Shown: positions 1 to 12,498, numbered from the stretch's first letter. The stretch is DNA of 64,000 bases from Erpobdella octoculata (GCA_963978895.1 OZ022244.1:21837992-21901991); one strand, 5' to 3'. Numbers and translations: made by a program. Notes: generated by a model from the letters alone, not told the origin.

Positions 1-433
1 ATCAAAGCCCAAACGAAAATATATCGATTAAAAATTCAATTTACATTTCCGCTTAAACTGCTAATGGAATTCTTGTAGAGAAATATCAGCTTGATTAAAC
101 AGTTTAAAAACTATTTTGAAATATTTAGTGAAACTTTATGAAAAATGCATTCCACGAATTGACCTTACAAATATGTTTCCGTCACAGCCAATCAGAAACA
201 ACTTAATAAAAAATAAAAAAAAATTATCCGACACTTTAAACAAATGTATTCTTATAGCAAATTTAACGTAGAATTCAAATATCCAATTACATTCTACACT
301 TTCCTAGTGAAAAATAATAATAAACGTCATTTACAGAAATGCTTCCGCTTTTAATCCATCAAAGCCCAAACGAAAATATATCGATTAAAAATTCAATTTA
401 CATTTCCGCTTAAACTGCTAATGGAATTCTTGT
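1..433. repeat. 76-bp sequence duplicated 357 bp apart
   Basis: Bases 1-76 recur almost perfectly at 358-433 (both begin ATCAAAGCCC and end GGAATTCTTGT). The spacing suggests a tandem duplication of about 357 bp or the edge of a longer satellite cut by the left end of the window. Nothing coding is seen between 1 and 825. Confidence 0.75.
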
Positions 434-824
434 TGAACATTTGCGACAGTCTATTATTTGCAGCACGTCTTCTCCGAATGTTTTTTTCAACAAAGGTTAC
501 GGAGAATTAGTATTAAAAAAATATGTTGCCTACCTACCATTTTGGACAGTTTTCACAAATCCGGATGGGAAAAGGTTCGGCAATAACATCGTTTTTTTAA
601 AGTATGGCAAACTTCATTAAATGTTATATCTATTCTAAGGTTAAGCAACAGCCTTATCGAAAATTCTTTTCGATACGTGAAACACAACGTTCTTAACGGG
701 AAAACAAACTGGAAAGGTTATTACACCCATTCCATAATATTTGTTAAAAAAGTAGAATTTTCACTTGAAGTTAACATTCTTGACATAAATTTATTCAACA
801 TCTATAGGTGGACGCTTTCTGGAC

Positions 825-1916
825 TTGCAGTACACTGTCGTTTTAGGATCCACAAGAGAAGTTCTGCTAGCCATCCCACCAACTCGAAGGAAGCGTCGAT
901 TGGCGGATGACAACTTATTGGCAGTCAGCACATGGGACAAACGGAACAAAAAGAATCGTTCTTATTTCAATTCCTTGGCGACAGTGAAAATTCCTTTGCC
1001 AGTCCAAAGATGCCAACCGACGACGACCAAGAAAAGAACGCCAGATGAGCTTATCCTTTTTTCTAATTCGACCGTTTCAAATAATAATTATTATTTAAAA
1101 TATAATTTAAACAAAAATATGATTATAAGTAAAAAACATAATCTAGAACTACATCTTGAAGATTTTTTATCCTTGCAGCCTGGAGAGTTGCTAACTACAA
1201 CTCTTATAGACTACATTGGATTAACAACTTTAAAAAATTCTAATTATGTTAATTGTGACCTATCTTCAACTGTTTTAAATCAACATATTCTATCTACATC
1301 ACCTATATATGACATGGAAATATTTAAAAAAAAACAAACTTTTTTTCCAATTTTAGAGAATACACATTACACTCTATTAATAGTTAATTGCAATACAAAC
1401 ACTCTACAATATTATAATTCCTTAGGTTCCAATTTATCCGAAGGGGTAAAAAGGAAAAAAAGTTTTTTAGATTTTTACGACAGGTGGTGCAATCGAACGG
1501 GACAGTCGAAAAATGTTTGGACGTTTTCAGAAGGTCCACAAGCTCCAAGACAAAGAGACAGTTGGAATTGTGGGATGTTTATTCTGAATCTGATGAAGGT
1601 AAATGGTTGAGATGTTATTTTTTTATATGGAGAATTTTAATTTATTTTGCTTCTTCAGAACATTGACGATGGGAAAGCAATTGATGAGGTATACGATCCC
1701 GATACGGATCGGCAGGTCATCCAAAACGGCATTCTACAGTCATCTGACGATATGTCAGATGACTGTATATATTGTAATTTCGAAGGAGCGGACGAATTTT
1801 GGGTGCAGTGCGAGAAATGTTTACGATGGGTTCACAGATCGTGTACGGGATTAAATCCACCAAACTGGGGGGATGTCTCGTACAGCTGTGAACTATGCGA
1901 AAACTTCTTTCAATAA
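825..1916 (+). CDS. Ulp1-type cysteine protease domain with C-terminal PHD finger (two exons, 5' end uncertain)
   Basis: Exon A runs to 1598 and exon B from 1659 to the stop at 1914-1916; the 60-bp intron (GTAAAT...TTCTTCAG) is phase 0. Exon A carries a peptidase C48 (Ulp1/SENP) core: the His in THYTLLIVN, the position of the usual Asp in YYNSLG (here Asn), and Gln plus Cys in QRDSWNCGMF. Exon B encodes a C4HC3 PHD finger: CIYC, CEKC, H, C and a final CELC pair, ending soon after. No ATG lies near the 5' end; TTGCAG at 825-830 could be a 3' splice site, so an upstream exon is likely. Ulp1 domains are common in DNA-transposon proteins and a PHD partner points the same way, though a domesticated host gene is possible. 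The Asp-to-Asn change may lower activity; this is inference. Confidence 0.72.
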
Positions 1917-2282
1917 AATGTAAGTTCAATGACGTTACTAGAGTTTCAAGGAAATATAGATATTTTTATCAATTTCAAAAATGTTAATGTATTTCAATGA
2001 AACATAACCTGTAGACACACTGTTCTTAAAATCCTGGTCAGCTTAAATTTGAATTATTTTAGGAAGGACGGACACCCTCTAATTTTTGTAAATATATTTA
2101 CCACACACCGGTCAGTTTACTTTTTTTTTATAATTTTAAAGAATATTGGAGTTACATTTTTCAAAGATTTTAATTATAAGCTGTTTTTATATTCTAGATA
2201 TTTGGAACTCTTAAAACGTTTACTATCATTTTCAACAAGGAAACTGTGAAAACTCATTTGATATTTGACTTGTACATAATTA

Positions 2283-2618
2283 TTGTCGTGCGCTTAGATT
2301 GATTGACAGCTGTTAAGTTAATATATGTGACTTGTCGTTTCTATTTACTGTAAATTAATTTCTACATAATTGAATTTTATTTAAATCTCTTGATTTTTTT
2401 TGTGGCCAAGTGATGATTGTACAATATCACAATGGGAATAGTACCTATCTCTGATTTTGTGATGAGAAATCGTAATCTGATTGGCAAGAATTGATTTGAA
2501 ATCGATTGGATTTATTGATGATGTTATTAAAGTTTTCTATCAAATATTATAATTTGAGAAGAAATGTATATTGAATTTGTAATGATTTTTTTGTCGTGCG
2601 CTTAGATTGATTGACAGC
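2283..2618 (+). repeat. pair of identical 28-bp direct repeats
   Basis: The 28-bp sequence at 2283-2310 (core CGTGCGCTTAGATTGATTGA) is repeated without change at 2591-2618, 308 bp apart, just downstream of the Ulp1-PHD gene. It may be an internal repeat of the transposon that carried that gene. Function unknown. Confidence 0.7.
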
Positions 2619-4030
2619 GAAAGCTACTGTAAATGGCGTTTATTATTACTTTATAAATTCTAAAAACGTCTTTCAAAAGATATTTTTTAAATTAATTTAA
2701 TTAATTTTTTTATAATAAATTTTTGTACATTGGCTAAAATTTTTAGTTTATTTTTAATTCACTTGTAACTTTAACGCAGCACACCCTGTTTTAAATGTTT
2801 ATTCGTGTATATTTTTATTTCGTACTTTGTTTCATCGCCATTCAAAATTTTAAACTCAACAGTGAATTATCTTTAAATTAAAGTTATTTTTGACATTGAT
2901 TATGCTTTATTTTTGAACAAAAACAATAGTGGTCCGATTCGTTGCTAACTTCATTCGGCGTTGCCGAAAATCGTTGCCCGAAGCGTTGCTAACTTCCTGG
3001 AGCTTCCTGGAGCTCTTAGCAGTTGCATCTATCAACGAAAATGAAATTCGCCACCAATAATCCCTTTTTTCTACTAAATGTCCCAAACATCGAAGCCCAT
3101 AAAACAAGCATCCATTCAAGTAATGTTTATAGCATTTTGGTTCAACTGCTTTATCAAAAATTTATATAGAACCGTTCTAAATTAAGAAAAACGTAGAGAA
3201 TGCATGCACGAGAAACTCGATAAAACCGAAGCAAGACGCTCTAATCTTCAAATTAAAAATATAAACAACCTTTAAAAAAGAATATAACATCAAAGCACAA
3301 CAAACCTATTTGTATCAAACACTACTAACACTATAAAAAAACGGCAATAACACAGAATCCAAAACATCAAGATGGCTTCCAAAACAGTAAACTCAAGTTG
3401 CGGTGTTGTTGACAAAAACAAAAACTCCTGCCAAAGTTATGCATTCACGGCATTCACAGTAAGCATTATTTTTAATATTGTAAAATATTTTTATTCAGTT
3501 TAAATTTTTTTAATATTAACTTACTTGAATGAATACTTTAGCAATAACATTATTGAAGATTATTTAAAGTAAATAAGATATAGTTACAGTCATAGTTCTA
3601 TGGTTACAGTGGTCCACTTTCTAGCTTATGGAACCATAGATATCTATATGGAACTAAACACTTCATCACGTTCAATGTGGTCTTTCTTTATACGTTTATT
3701 ATTTAACTAGAAATACTCTGTCAAAATGACGGTTTTTTTTCAAACTGTAGTATATTATTTAAAGAAAGCTATCCTTCTTTTCTTATTAAGAAAGCTTTCC
3801 TTCTCTTTGTTATGGTTCAATCAAGTCAGTATCTCAATCGCTGTAAATTATTAAATGTGTAATCAGACAATTAGTGGGCGGCTAACTGCAGCATCGTGGA
3901 AACGCTATTGACAAGCAAAAAAATTACATATTTGTAATCAGAAAAATATGTTTGTAATTACCTGATATCGCCACATTCTGGGAAATTTAGAAAAAAAATC
4001 CCCTTTCTTGGTCCCGCTCCTGTATGAATA
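2619..4030. other. noncoding AT-rich stretch
   Basis: No convincing exon on either strand. A short direct repeat (GAGCTTCCTG type) lies near 2995-3015, and CTTTCCTTCT-like runs near 3765-3805. Nothing else recognised. Confidence 0.5.
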
Positions 4031-4270
4031 GCGTATTATCACAGGCGATCAAACTGGCAACAAATTCAAATATTTCGTTTTTTTGCTGGTTTGCATATGC
4101 TTAATATAAAGAATGAGGAAAACAAGAAAAATATATGAATAATTAAATTTTGAGTGAGTAGACCTACGGAAACGTGTTATCACAGGCGATCAAACTATCG
4201 AAAAATTCAAATATTAAGGTTTTTTGTTGGCTTGCATATGCTTGAAATAAAAAATGAAGAAAACAAAAAC
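4031..4270 (+). repeat. imperfect direct duplication of about 100 bp
   Basis: TTATCACAGGCGATCAAACT followed by an AT-rich stretch with TTGCATATGCTT occurs near 4037-4130 and again near 4175-4270, with scattered differences. It is part of the dispersed repeat that continues into the CA tract. Confidence 0.65.
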
Positions 4271-4349
4271 AAGCAAAGGAAAAACGAGTTTTTCAACACA
4301 AACTTTGATTTCAAATACACTCGATTTAGAAATACGAAAGATGTTCAAA

Positions 4350-4980
<631 letters not shown>

Positions 4981-5914
4981 ACTTTCCGTTATCCAATCAA
5001 GCTGTAATTTGTTAAATTTATTTTTCGTTGAGTATTTCACATTATGATTAATTTTGACGTTGATTAAACAAAATTAATAAAAAAAGAAAATCGAGTAAAA
5101 ATAAAAAATAAAATATTTTAAGTAAACAAATTAACTATAAAATTTTAATTTGTTAAAAAAACAATATTCAATTTTTAACATGAATTACTTAAATAAAACT
5201 TTGTTTTTTGTATGTTGATTCAAAAATTTCTTATATTTTAAATCATCACATACTTCACATAATAATTATTTGAAAACTGTGGGTCATGTTTTTCCATGTT
5301 ATATATAGGCTTATTGTTATTTAAAAATTGATTGCAAAAACTTGATGCTGCCGTACTGCAAAATATAGAAGATTTAGAAAAAACAAAGTTTTTAACAGTT
5401 CTCTGGTTAATTAAAATATAATCAGAAGCAAATAGGTAAAGTCAATAAAATTAAAACAATAAAAAAAATAAAACTAAATAAAACTATATTTATAGATAAT
5501 TGCTCTAGGTTTTTTATCTCTTATTTATAAATGGTTTGATATGTAGACAGGTGTTTAAAACTTAACAGTTAAAATTCATAAAACGCAAAATAACTAATAA
5601 ATTAAACTGTTGAAAATAACGTCTATTCAACGAAATTCGAAAGAAAGATAAAAATTTGATTGCTTTTCAACAAAATTTAAAAATACACAATTGACTTCTA
5701 GTTTTATAATGATCTTCTTAACTTTAAAACGTCCGCGGACATCCCACGGACAACCCATGGACATCCGGACAAGTGGAAGTTAATAAAAGCATATAACTAA
5801 TCAAATTGATTCTTAAGCTACACCGAAACTTATTCTAATACAAAAAATAAGCCGAAAATATAAAAAACCCTTTTTGAAAATCAATTGAAAAACTTTATGA
5901 GATTGTCTGCAGGT
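4981..5914. other. AT-rich stretch downstream of the aquaporin-like gene
   Basis: Very AT-rich, no recognisable exon. The part next to 5914 should hold the 3' untranslated region of the minus-strand aquaporin-like gene; no clear polyadenylation signal could be fixed. A short repetitive GGACATCC motif lies at about 5735-5770. Confidence 0.5.
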
Positions 5915-7996
5915 TTATTTCAAGAAATCAATTTCATTATTTACGTCTCTAGTTTCTTTTGAAGTTTCTCCCTCTTGTTGATACTCTTGGAGATCGCCGT
6001 TGAGAATTTCAACGCTGTCGTTTGAAATTTCATCAGGAGAAGTTATTTTTATTCTCATCTCACCCACGATAAGAGGGGAGCCGTTTTCTGTGATGGGATC
6101 TTGCATGTATACAAAAACACAGTTGTCGAAGTCATCCGAATCTTCTGCAAACACCTTTTCAGGCTGTTTTTCACTCTGTGCAAACTCGACACTTGGACTC
6201 CAGCGAACCACTTTACTACTCGGTCTTAATTCGCACTTTATAACAGACCCGCTGTCTGAATACTCATCACTACTGTCGGAATCGCTTCTGTTTTCGCTTT
6301 CTTTATCGCTTTTATTGTCATCGTGTTGTTCTATCGATTCAACATCCGGCATAGCATTAAATGAATCCAATTCAACCATTTCGTTCAGACGAAACATTTT
6401 GTTGGCGAGTGTCACATCGACCACAATGGACGAATCTTTTGAGTCTTTCCGAGGAGAGGGACGTTTTCTGCGTTCGATCCATTCACGGCATTTTTCTTTT
6501 GTCCGAGCAATCACGTCATTTGTCATGAGGTAAAAGAGCCATCCTGCTAGCATTCCTCCTATCGTTGGGCCCGTAAGGTAAACCTATCGATGAAAAATAT
6601 TTAATATTTAAAATGCATTCTATTAAATTTTGCTAACAAATCAATATGAGAAAATAAACCCGACCCATTGAGATGACCAGAAATTTGATGCAATGGCAGT
6701 TCCAAGACTTCTGGTCGCATTCATGCTTCCGCCTGTGTACGGAATCTAAATACGATTTTGTAAAAATAAAAAAGCTTTTTTAACTTTGAAAAAACTAACA
6801 TTTAATAGTTAAAAAACTGCTTGCTCAATTTAAAAAGTCATATTGAAGATTGGGAAACATATAAATGCTATCAGCAAAATAAAAAACTGAACTACATGCA
6901 CAAAAAAATAGTTTTTTCTGATCATAATTCCCATTCCAGATCATGTAATAATATTCTCGCAATCGAATATTACATTCTGTTGAAAATTATTTTATAGCTT
7001 GGATTTTATTTGACTACGTCACCATAGCTTCTGCAAGCTACACTGTTCTGATTTTGTAAAGTACCTAGTTATAGCAGCGTACCTACTCGATCATGGCTGG
7101 ACACAAGATTTATTAACAGGCTATTCTATTTACCAAATAATTAAACAGAATTCAAAATTTCTTACCCCAAAAAGAGAAGTGGCTATCAAAGCACATCCGA
7201 CCACCAAAGCACCCGTCACTTGTTTTTTTCTTTCTTTTATACGAAAAAAGCTGAAAAGCGTGGCGAGAACAAACGTGAATGTCGATAGAATTTCTACTAG
7301 TAAAGCTTTCATGTTTGAAACTCCTTCGACAATTCTTGTGATTCCAATGTATGCAGACGAAGACGATGATACCCAGTTGAGTAATATCGCTCCACATAAA
7401 TTCCCTCCCAGTTGGCAGGCAAGGTGAACGGCCACGTATCTGCCGCGGATCTGACGAGCGCAGGCCATTCCTACGGTCAGCGACGAGTTGAAATGTCCCC
7501 CACCACCAAAGCAGAGCACGAGAACGACATAGCAAAAACCCGAACAAAGCGCCATGTTAACCACTTTGTCTTGCTCTCTACTCGCTTTGAAACTTGAACC
7601 TCCAACCAGCAAAACAAAGAACAATGATCCAAAAACCTCACTGACCGCCATCTTCCAGAAGCAGATCTCTCTTGCATCGTCCTTCAAATCAATCACGTGC
7701 TTCGACAAGACTTTCTTGCATGAACGATATTTGTTTCCAAATCTTTCATCTGCCCTTAATTTTATTCCATCAACGAACGATGAAATAGCATCGGCCTGTT
7801 TGCTGTTTTTTGTTCTGCTCCAAGCCATGCTCATTCGATTTGAGACAACGTCTTTCGATTCAGTGATTTTGTTTTTAACCTTATCTTTCCATGTCCTTTC
7901 TTCAACTGCCGCCACATATTTATGATTTTCAAAATTAACCGTTAAATCTTTTTTCGTTATTATCTTTTCTTCGTGTCGAAACGACGGACCAGGCAT
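5915..7996 (-). CDS. aquaporin-family (MIP) membrane protein with altered NPA boxes and long tails
   Basis: Three exons on the minus strand: 7996-7166, 6745-6665 and 6583-5915, introns of 420 and 81 bp, both phase 0, giving 526 residues. A cytoplasmic N-terminal tail of about 110 residues precedes six membrane segments. Loop B reads GGGHFNSSLTVG (residues about 164-175), so the first NPA is NSS at 170-172. Loop E, all within the short middle exon, reads GGSMNATRSLG, so the second NPA is NAT at 286-288, but the selectivity-filter Arg 289 is kept. Helix 6 follows (VYLTGPTIGG). The C-terminal tail of about 200 residues is acidic and Ser-rich. Typical aquaporins have 250-300 residues; long tails recall insect Big brain. 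The changed boxes are aquaporin-like yet unorthodox, so water transport should not be assumed. The donor of intron 2 (GTCGGG) is weak but is the one that keeps the family frame. The start at 7996 is the first Met of the exon. Confidence 0.9.
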
Positions 7997-8636
7997 AACT
8001 TTAATCTCAACAGCAAGAATTGATAAAAACTAAAATTCTTAAATTTGTATATAGCATTATAAAGTCAGCTTTTATACACGCTGAACTCTTTTAGAATCGA
8101 GACTATTCAGATAGAGCCTGTTTACTTGCCAGAAATGATTTCCCAACGGGTGCTTTCAAAATATTCATTTCGCTCTGATGGAGCCATTCGGAACTTGAGA
8201 GAAGTGCAAACTTCAGTTTTTTTAAATGTTGATTTCTAAATTATATAATAGTTTTAAAATAAAATTTATCAATGTTATTACTTTTAAATATTTTTGATTG
8301 ACTGATAAATCGATGAATAGAGTTTGATATTGAACAACTCCAACTTGTACATTTTGCTCGTCTGAAAACGTTGAATTGCTAATATGGAGAAAAATCTATC
8401 TAAAGATATTTCACAACAGCAGGTTTTTTTAACAGAAATTCTATTTCACTTCTCCAAGTCAGCACAGAAGCAATATAAGTATTGTTCTGATGTGAATAGC
8501 TGCAGTTCAAATCTGCTCACCGCTTAGGCTTAAATAACTACTTTGCAATATTGTTTTTTTTTGTGGTTTGTAAGTTATTAGCACCACAACCTGTATATAT
8601 ATTTTCATTTTTACAAAATTTTATTTAGGTTACAAT
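7997..8636. other. upstream region of the aquaporin-like gene
   Basis: AT-rich; should contain the promoter and 5' leader of the minus-strand aquaporin-like gene. No TATA box or other element can be assigned with confidence. Confidence 0.4.
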
Positions 8637-8700
8637 CAGGGACGTAAATTCAGCATTTTCCAGGGGGGGGGGGGCAAAATTTTTCCGCCATTATATAGCT
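8637..8700 (+). mobile_element. hAT-like transposon end (CAGGGACG terminus)
   Basis: CAGGGACGTAAATT at 8637-8650, then a G run, is the style of many hAT terminal inverted repeats (CAGGG...). The inverted counterpart ends at 21821. The 8-bp flanks of the two ends do not match, so they are probably from different copies. Confidence 0.55.
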
Positions 8701-8760
8701 TGCTGGCAGGGTTACCCGGTGTTGCCCGGTTTGTTTTTTTACTTAGTTTTTCTTTTTTTC
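8700..8760 (+). repeat. dispersed GC-rich motif (TACCCGGTGTTGCCCGG family)
   Basis: GGTTACCCGGTGTTGCCCGG here matches the head of the family seen at 13291, 49343, 51665 and 52058. This copy is decayed. Confidence 0.5.
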
Positions 8761-8859
8761 TGCCAATTAAATATCAAATAAATAACAGATTTTGTTTAAT
8801 TTCTTAAAATTTTTTATCAATTGTCACACCCGTCACTTGATGTAGCAAAGGATGAGACA

Positions 8860-9060
8860 AGGTTCGTAATTTTTCTTCCAATGAAAAACAAACACACGTG
8901 GAGCGATGACTTTATTTAACAACTCCGTGAACGATATAAGATAAAACTGGAAAGCGCACCACGCTACGAGATAACACTAGAACTAGAACCGGAACGAAAA
9001 GAGGAAGAGGTGGAAGAATCAAAGAGGAGGAATCCAAAGTATATCGTTGTACAAAATATA
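8860..9060 (-). mobile_element. possible LTR fragment
   Basis: Read on the minus strand, 8960-8870 has an AATAAAG polyadenylation-like signal followed by a GC-richer stretch, the style of an LTR R-U5 region. No partner LTR or coding region was found. Weak. Confidence 0.25.
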
Positions 9061-9557
9061 AAATTTAAAAAATAGATAGAATGAATCTAATAATAAAATA
9101 AAAAATTAATAGAAAAAAATGAATAAAATAAACCAAATAATTTAAATGATAATATAAATAAACATACGCATAATGAAATAAAGTTACAGCTGTGACATCA
9201 ATGAAGCTTACCTGCATGCCAAATGTTGCTCCTGCTGATTGGATATGATAAGCGAATGCTCTCTCACACACATTATCTTTTATATCTATATAAATACGTA
9301 GGTACAAGCAGAGAGGGTGGAGAGATGCACCACCCCACCAGAGAATCAATTGATATTTTTAGGGTATAATACTTATTTTTTGGAAAATTACCGTAGCTTT
9401 TTTGAGAGATAAAGTGGAAATATTGAAAAAATTGAGAAAATACTTACTACTACCCCTCACCGGTCATCAGCTTTTTTGAAGAGAATGTGAACAACTTATG
9501 AAGTGTATCCCCTTCAGGAATTTCTGGATCCGCCAATTGAAGCTATTATGTGTTTCT

Positions 9558-10146
9558 ATAACATATCAAAAATTCAAAATGAAAACCTAAACTAAAATAT
9601 ATAGCAGGCGCTCACAAACTCGGTGATTTTTCACACGAATGCTCTCATCCCCTTCACTGTGTAAATAAAGCTTCTTTGAAAACATGAACCGTTTATCTCA
9701 AAAACTAGCCAAAAGTTGATAACAAACAAGGTGTCATTTTGAAGCCATTATGTGCCCCTATAACATATCAAAAATTCAAAATGAAAACCTAAGCTAAAAT
9801 ATATAGCAGGCGCTCACAAGCTCGGTGATTTTTCACACGAATGCTCTCATCCTCACCACTGAGTGAATAAAACGCCTTTAAGCATAAAGCGTATATTACA
9901 GTAAGTGAGTGGGATGAGAGCATTCGTGTGAACAATTACCGAGTTTGTGAGCGCCTGCTATATATTTTAGTTTAGGTTTTCATATTAAATTTCTGATATG
10001 TTATAAGGGCACATAATAACTTTAAAATGACACCTTGCTTGTTATCAACTTTTGGCTAGTTTTTGAACTATACGCTTTATGCTTAAAGGCGCTTTATTCA
10101 CTCAGTGGTGGGGATGAGAGCATTCGTGTGAAAAATCACCGAGCTT
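9558..10146. mobile_element. fold-back element with arms of about 245 bp
   Basis: The sequence about 9619-9867 is repeated in inverse orientation at about 9902-10146 (shared landmarks TTTTCACACGAATGCTCTCATCC, split here as CACACGAATGCTCTCATCC, and TAGCCAAAAGTTGATAACAA). The loop is only about 35 bp. A further direct partial copy of the AACCTAA...GCAGGCGCTCAC piece lies at 9558-9618. No coding capacity; a MITE or fold-back transposon. Confidence 0.85.
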
Positions 10147-10219
10147 GTTTGTCATTTTTTTCACAAGATTTTTAGCTACACAATTAAAAAAACTATATAC
10201 AATTAATTTTGTCAGTTCA

Positions 10220-10390
10220 TATATCTATATATATAAAAATGAATGTTTGTATGTATATATGTATATATGTATATATGTATATATGTATATATGTATATAT
10301 GTATATATGTATATATGTATATATGTATTTATGTATATATGTATATATGTATATATGTATATATGTATATCTATATATATAAAAGAACAT
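10220..10390 (+). repeat. (ATGTATAT)n microsatellite
   Basis: Octameric ATGTATAT repeats from about 10240 to 10370, followed by CTGACTGA repeats at 10394-10432 that begin the dispersed repeat A. Confidence 0.95.
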
Positions 10391-11106
10391 GTCCTGACTG
10401 ACTGACTGACTGACTGACTGATGACTGACTGATAATCAACGCCGAGCTCAAACGCCTCATCCTAGGAACGTGAAATTTGGAACTTATATTACTTTTATAG
10501 CGTTAACATCCGCTAAGAAAGGATTTTTGAAAATTTTGCTCCTGAGGGGAAAAAACTGGAAAACAAACTTTTTTCTAAAACAATGTATATCTCGAAAACC
10601 AAAAATGAGGAGATTTTGAAATTTGGTACATAGATTCTTTTTGAAAAATAAAAAGATAAGTGTTTCACCATTTTTTGAAAATTCGGTTTCCCGGACCTCA
10701 AATGTGGGTTGGAAAATTGGGTTATTTGGTTTTTAAAGTAGCTTCTACTCAAAAACAGTTAATGCTACAGGAGTAAAAATTAGTATTTAGTTTCTACTCC
10801 AAAAATAATGAAATACGTGTTTTAGCATTTTTTGAAAATTTGGTTTCCAGGACTTCAAATGTGGGGTGGAAAATAGGGCTAATTGTCTTTTATAGTAACT
10901 GCTACCAAAAACAGTAAATACCACAGATGTAAAAATTAGTATTTAGTTTCTATTCTAAAAATAAAGATATACGTGTTTCACAATTTTTTACAAATTTGGT
11001 TTCCAGGACCAGGACAGGTGGGGTGGAAAATAAGGTTATTTGGTTTTTAAAGTAACTACTACTCAAAAACTGTGAATGCTACAGATGTAAAAATTAGTAT
11101 TTAGTA

Positions 11107-11323
11107 TTTTATTGAGATTTAGCATAGCCTTATCAAGACAATTCCTGCTCAAGGCGAGAGAGGGAGGGTACTTGCAAAGGCAGCCATTTATAGGCGCCTA
11201 CCAATTTAGCAAATGCGAGTGAACTCCTTGCTTAAGGGAGTTACGCTGATGACGCCGGCGAGGTTTGAACTGCGACCTAACGATCGACAGGCTAACGCTC
11301 TACCGCTCTGCCACCAGCGCCTC
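11107..11323 (-). mobile_element. tRNA-derived SINE 1
   Basis: On the minus strand the head (from 11323) has an A box TGGCAGAGCGG and a B box AGTTCAAACCT at the right spacing, as in a tRNA-derived RNA polymerase III promoter. The body ends with CTAAATCTCAATAAAATACT. It interrupts dispersed repeat A between its second-last and last subrepeats. Not a tRNA gene: no acceptor stem closes. Confidence 0.8.
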
Positions 11324-11531
11324 AAGAAATAATGATATAAGTGTTTCACCATTTTTTAAAACTTTGGTTTCCATGACTTCAAATGTGGGGTCAAAATAAG
11401 GGTTATTTGATTTTAAAATAACTGCTACTCAACAACTGCAAGCATTACAGATGTAAAACTTAGTATTTTGAGATTTTGTGCCGGTTAAAAGTAGCTGAGT
11501 CCAGTTTATCACCGGTCGGGCAAAGCCGTTA

Positions 11532-11705
11532 TTTTAGGGTCTTCTTACGGGCCAGGCTAAACCTTAAATCAAGGTGGTACGTGCCGAGGTTTTTCACCAA
11601 GCATATAGACATTTTAGTAATTTTAGGGTCTTCAGACGGGCCGGGCCAAGCCTGATGTCAAGGTAGGACGGGCCGAAGTGTTTCATCAAGTATATAGAAT
11701 ATCTA
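11532..11705 (+). repeat. two tandem units of about 89 bp
   Basis: Units start TTTTAGGGTCTTC at 11532 and 11621. Both carry ACGGGCC-type motifs, unusually GC-rich for this window, and continue as further ACGGGC motifs to about 11800. Part of repeat A's 3' portion. Confidence 0.7.
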
Positions 11706-12127
11706 GGCCTGTAAAAACGGGCAGGGCCCAAATTAGACGGGCCGTGCCGGGCCAGGAATTTTGGTTTTGAAACGGGCTGGGCCAAGTTGTCGACGGGCCG
11801 AGCCGACACCTATGGATGCACTGTTCAAATTCTCTAATTTCATGCGAGCGAAGCCGCTACGGGCACTGCTAGTATGTATATATGTATATATGTAAGTATG
11901 TATATATGTATATATGTATATATGTATTGTAAACGTAGAGGAATATGCTTTCTAGCGATTCGTAACGTTAAAGTCGAAGTTATTTATAACACAATATTTC
12001 TCGAATTTATTTTAACTTTATTATTCTTCCTTGAATATAATCCTTTTCTTGACTCTAAACTGAATTATCTCACTTTGCAGAAGTTAACCCGGTTCTGACA
12101 AATCTTTTGATACTTCCAATTTCTCTA

Positions 12128-12333
12128 CCAAGAAAACTTTTTTTTTTTTTTTTTTTTTATGATAGTTTATAGTCTTTTACACCAAGTGTTTTAAGACTGA
12201 ATTGGCTGTATGTAGGAAGCACATAAGTATTTCCTGTCATGGATAAAAGTTTGATCCTTTTAACTGTCCCTCCTCCTTTATCCAGGCTTGGGACTGGCTC
12301 GCAATTAGCGAGGCGGAGTTTTCCAAGAAAACT
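12128..12333 (-). mobile_element. short poly(A) retroposon, copy 1, with target-site duplication
   Basis: A 184-bp insert (12139-12322, minus strand) starts AAAACTCCGCCTCGCTAATT and ends in a poly(A) seen here as a T run at 12139-12158. It is flanked by a perfect 11-bp duplication CCAAGAAAACT at 12128-12138 and 12323-12333. The same element lies at 52532-52719 with its own target duplication and the same 5' end, so it is a genuine short element or a 3' fragment with a fixed start. Parent unknown. Confidence 0.88.
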
Positions 12334-12377
12334 CATTTTTTTTATTGAGGACCACAAAAAGGAAGAAGACCAATACC

Positions 12378-12409
12378 AATTATATATATATATACACATA
12401 TATATATAC

Positions 12410-12440
<31 letters not shown>

Positions 12441-12498
12441 CATATACATACATCCATCCATGTATATATACACTCAAACACACATATATACACTAATG

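Larger units (their letters stand above)
10394..11935 (+). repeat. dispersed repeat A, copy 1, with internal subrepeats
   Basis: Starts with GACTGACTGA units and GATAATCAACGCCGA, contains about four diverged subrepeats of roughly 160 bp (each with a CTTCAAATGTGG-like core near 10698, 10856, 11005 and 11378), and ends with GCGAGCGAAGCCGCTACGGG-CACTGCTAGT at 11842-11875 followed by ATGTATAT repeats. The inverted second copy is at 34930-36740. No long open frame. The end motif is the style of non-autonomous Helitron-like repeats, which is a guess. Confidence 0.8.

Noticed and set aside
2907..3119. Minus-strand frame of 70 codons
   Set aside because: No domain, no splice context and low-complexity neighbours.
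11255..11323. tRNA gene on the minus strand
   Set aside because: A and B boxes are present but the acceptor and other stems do not close, and a SINE body follows.
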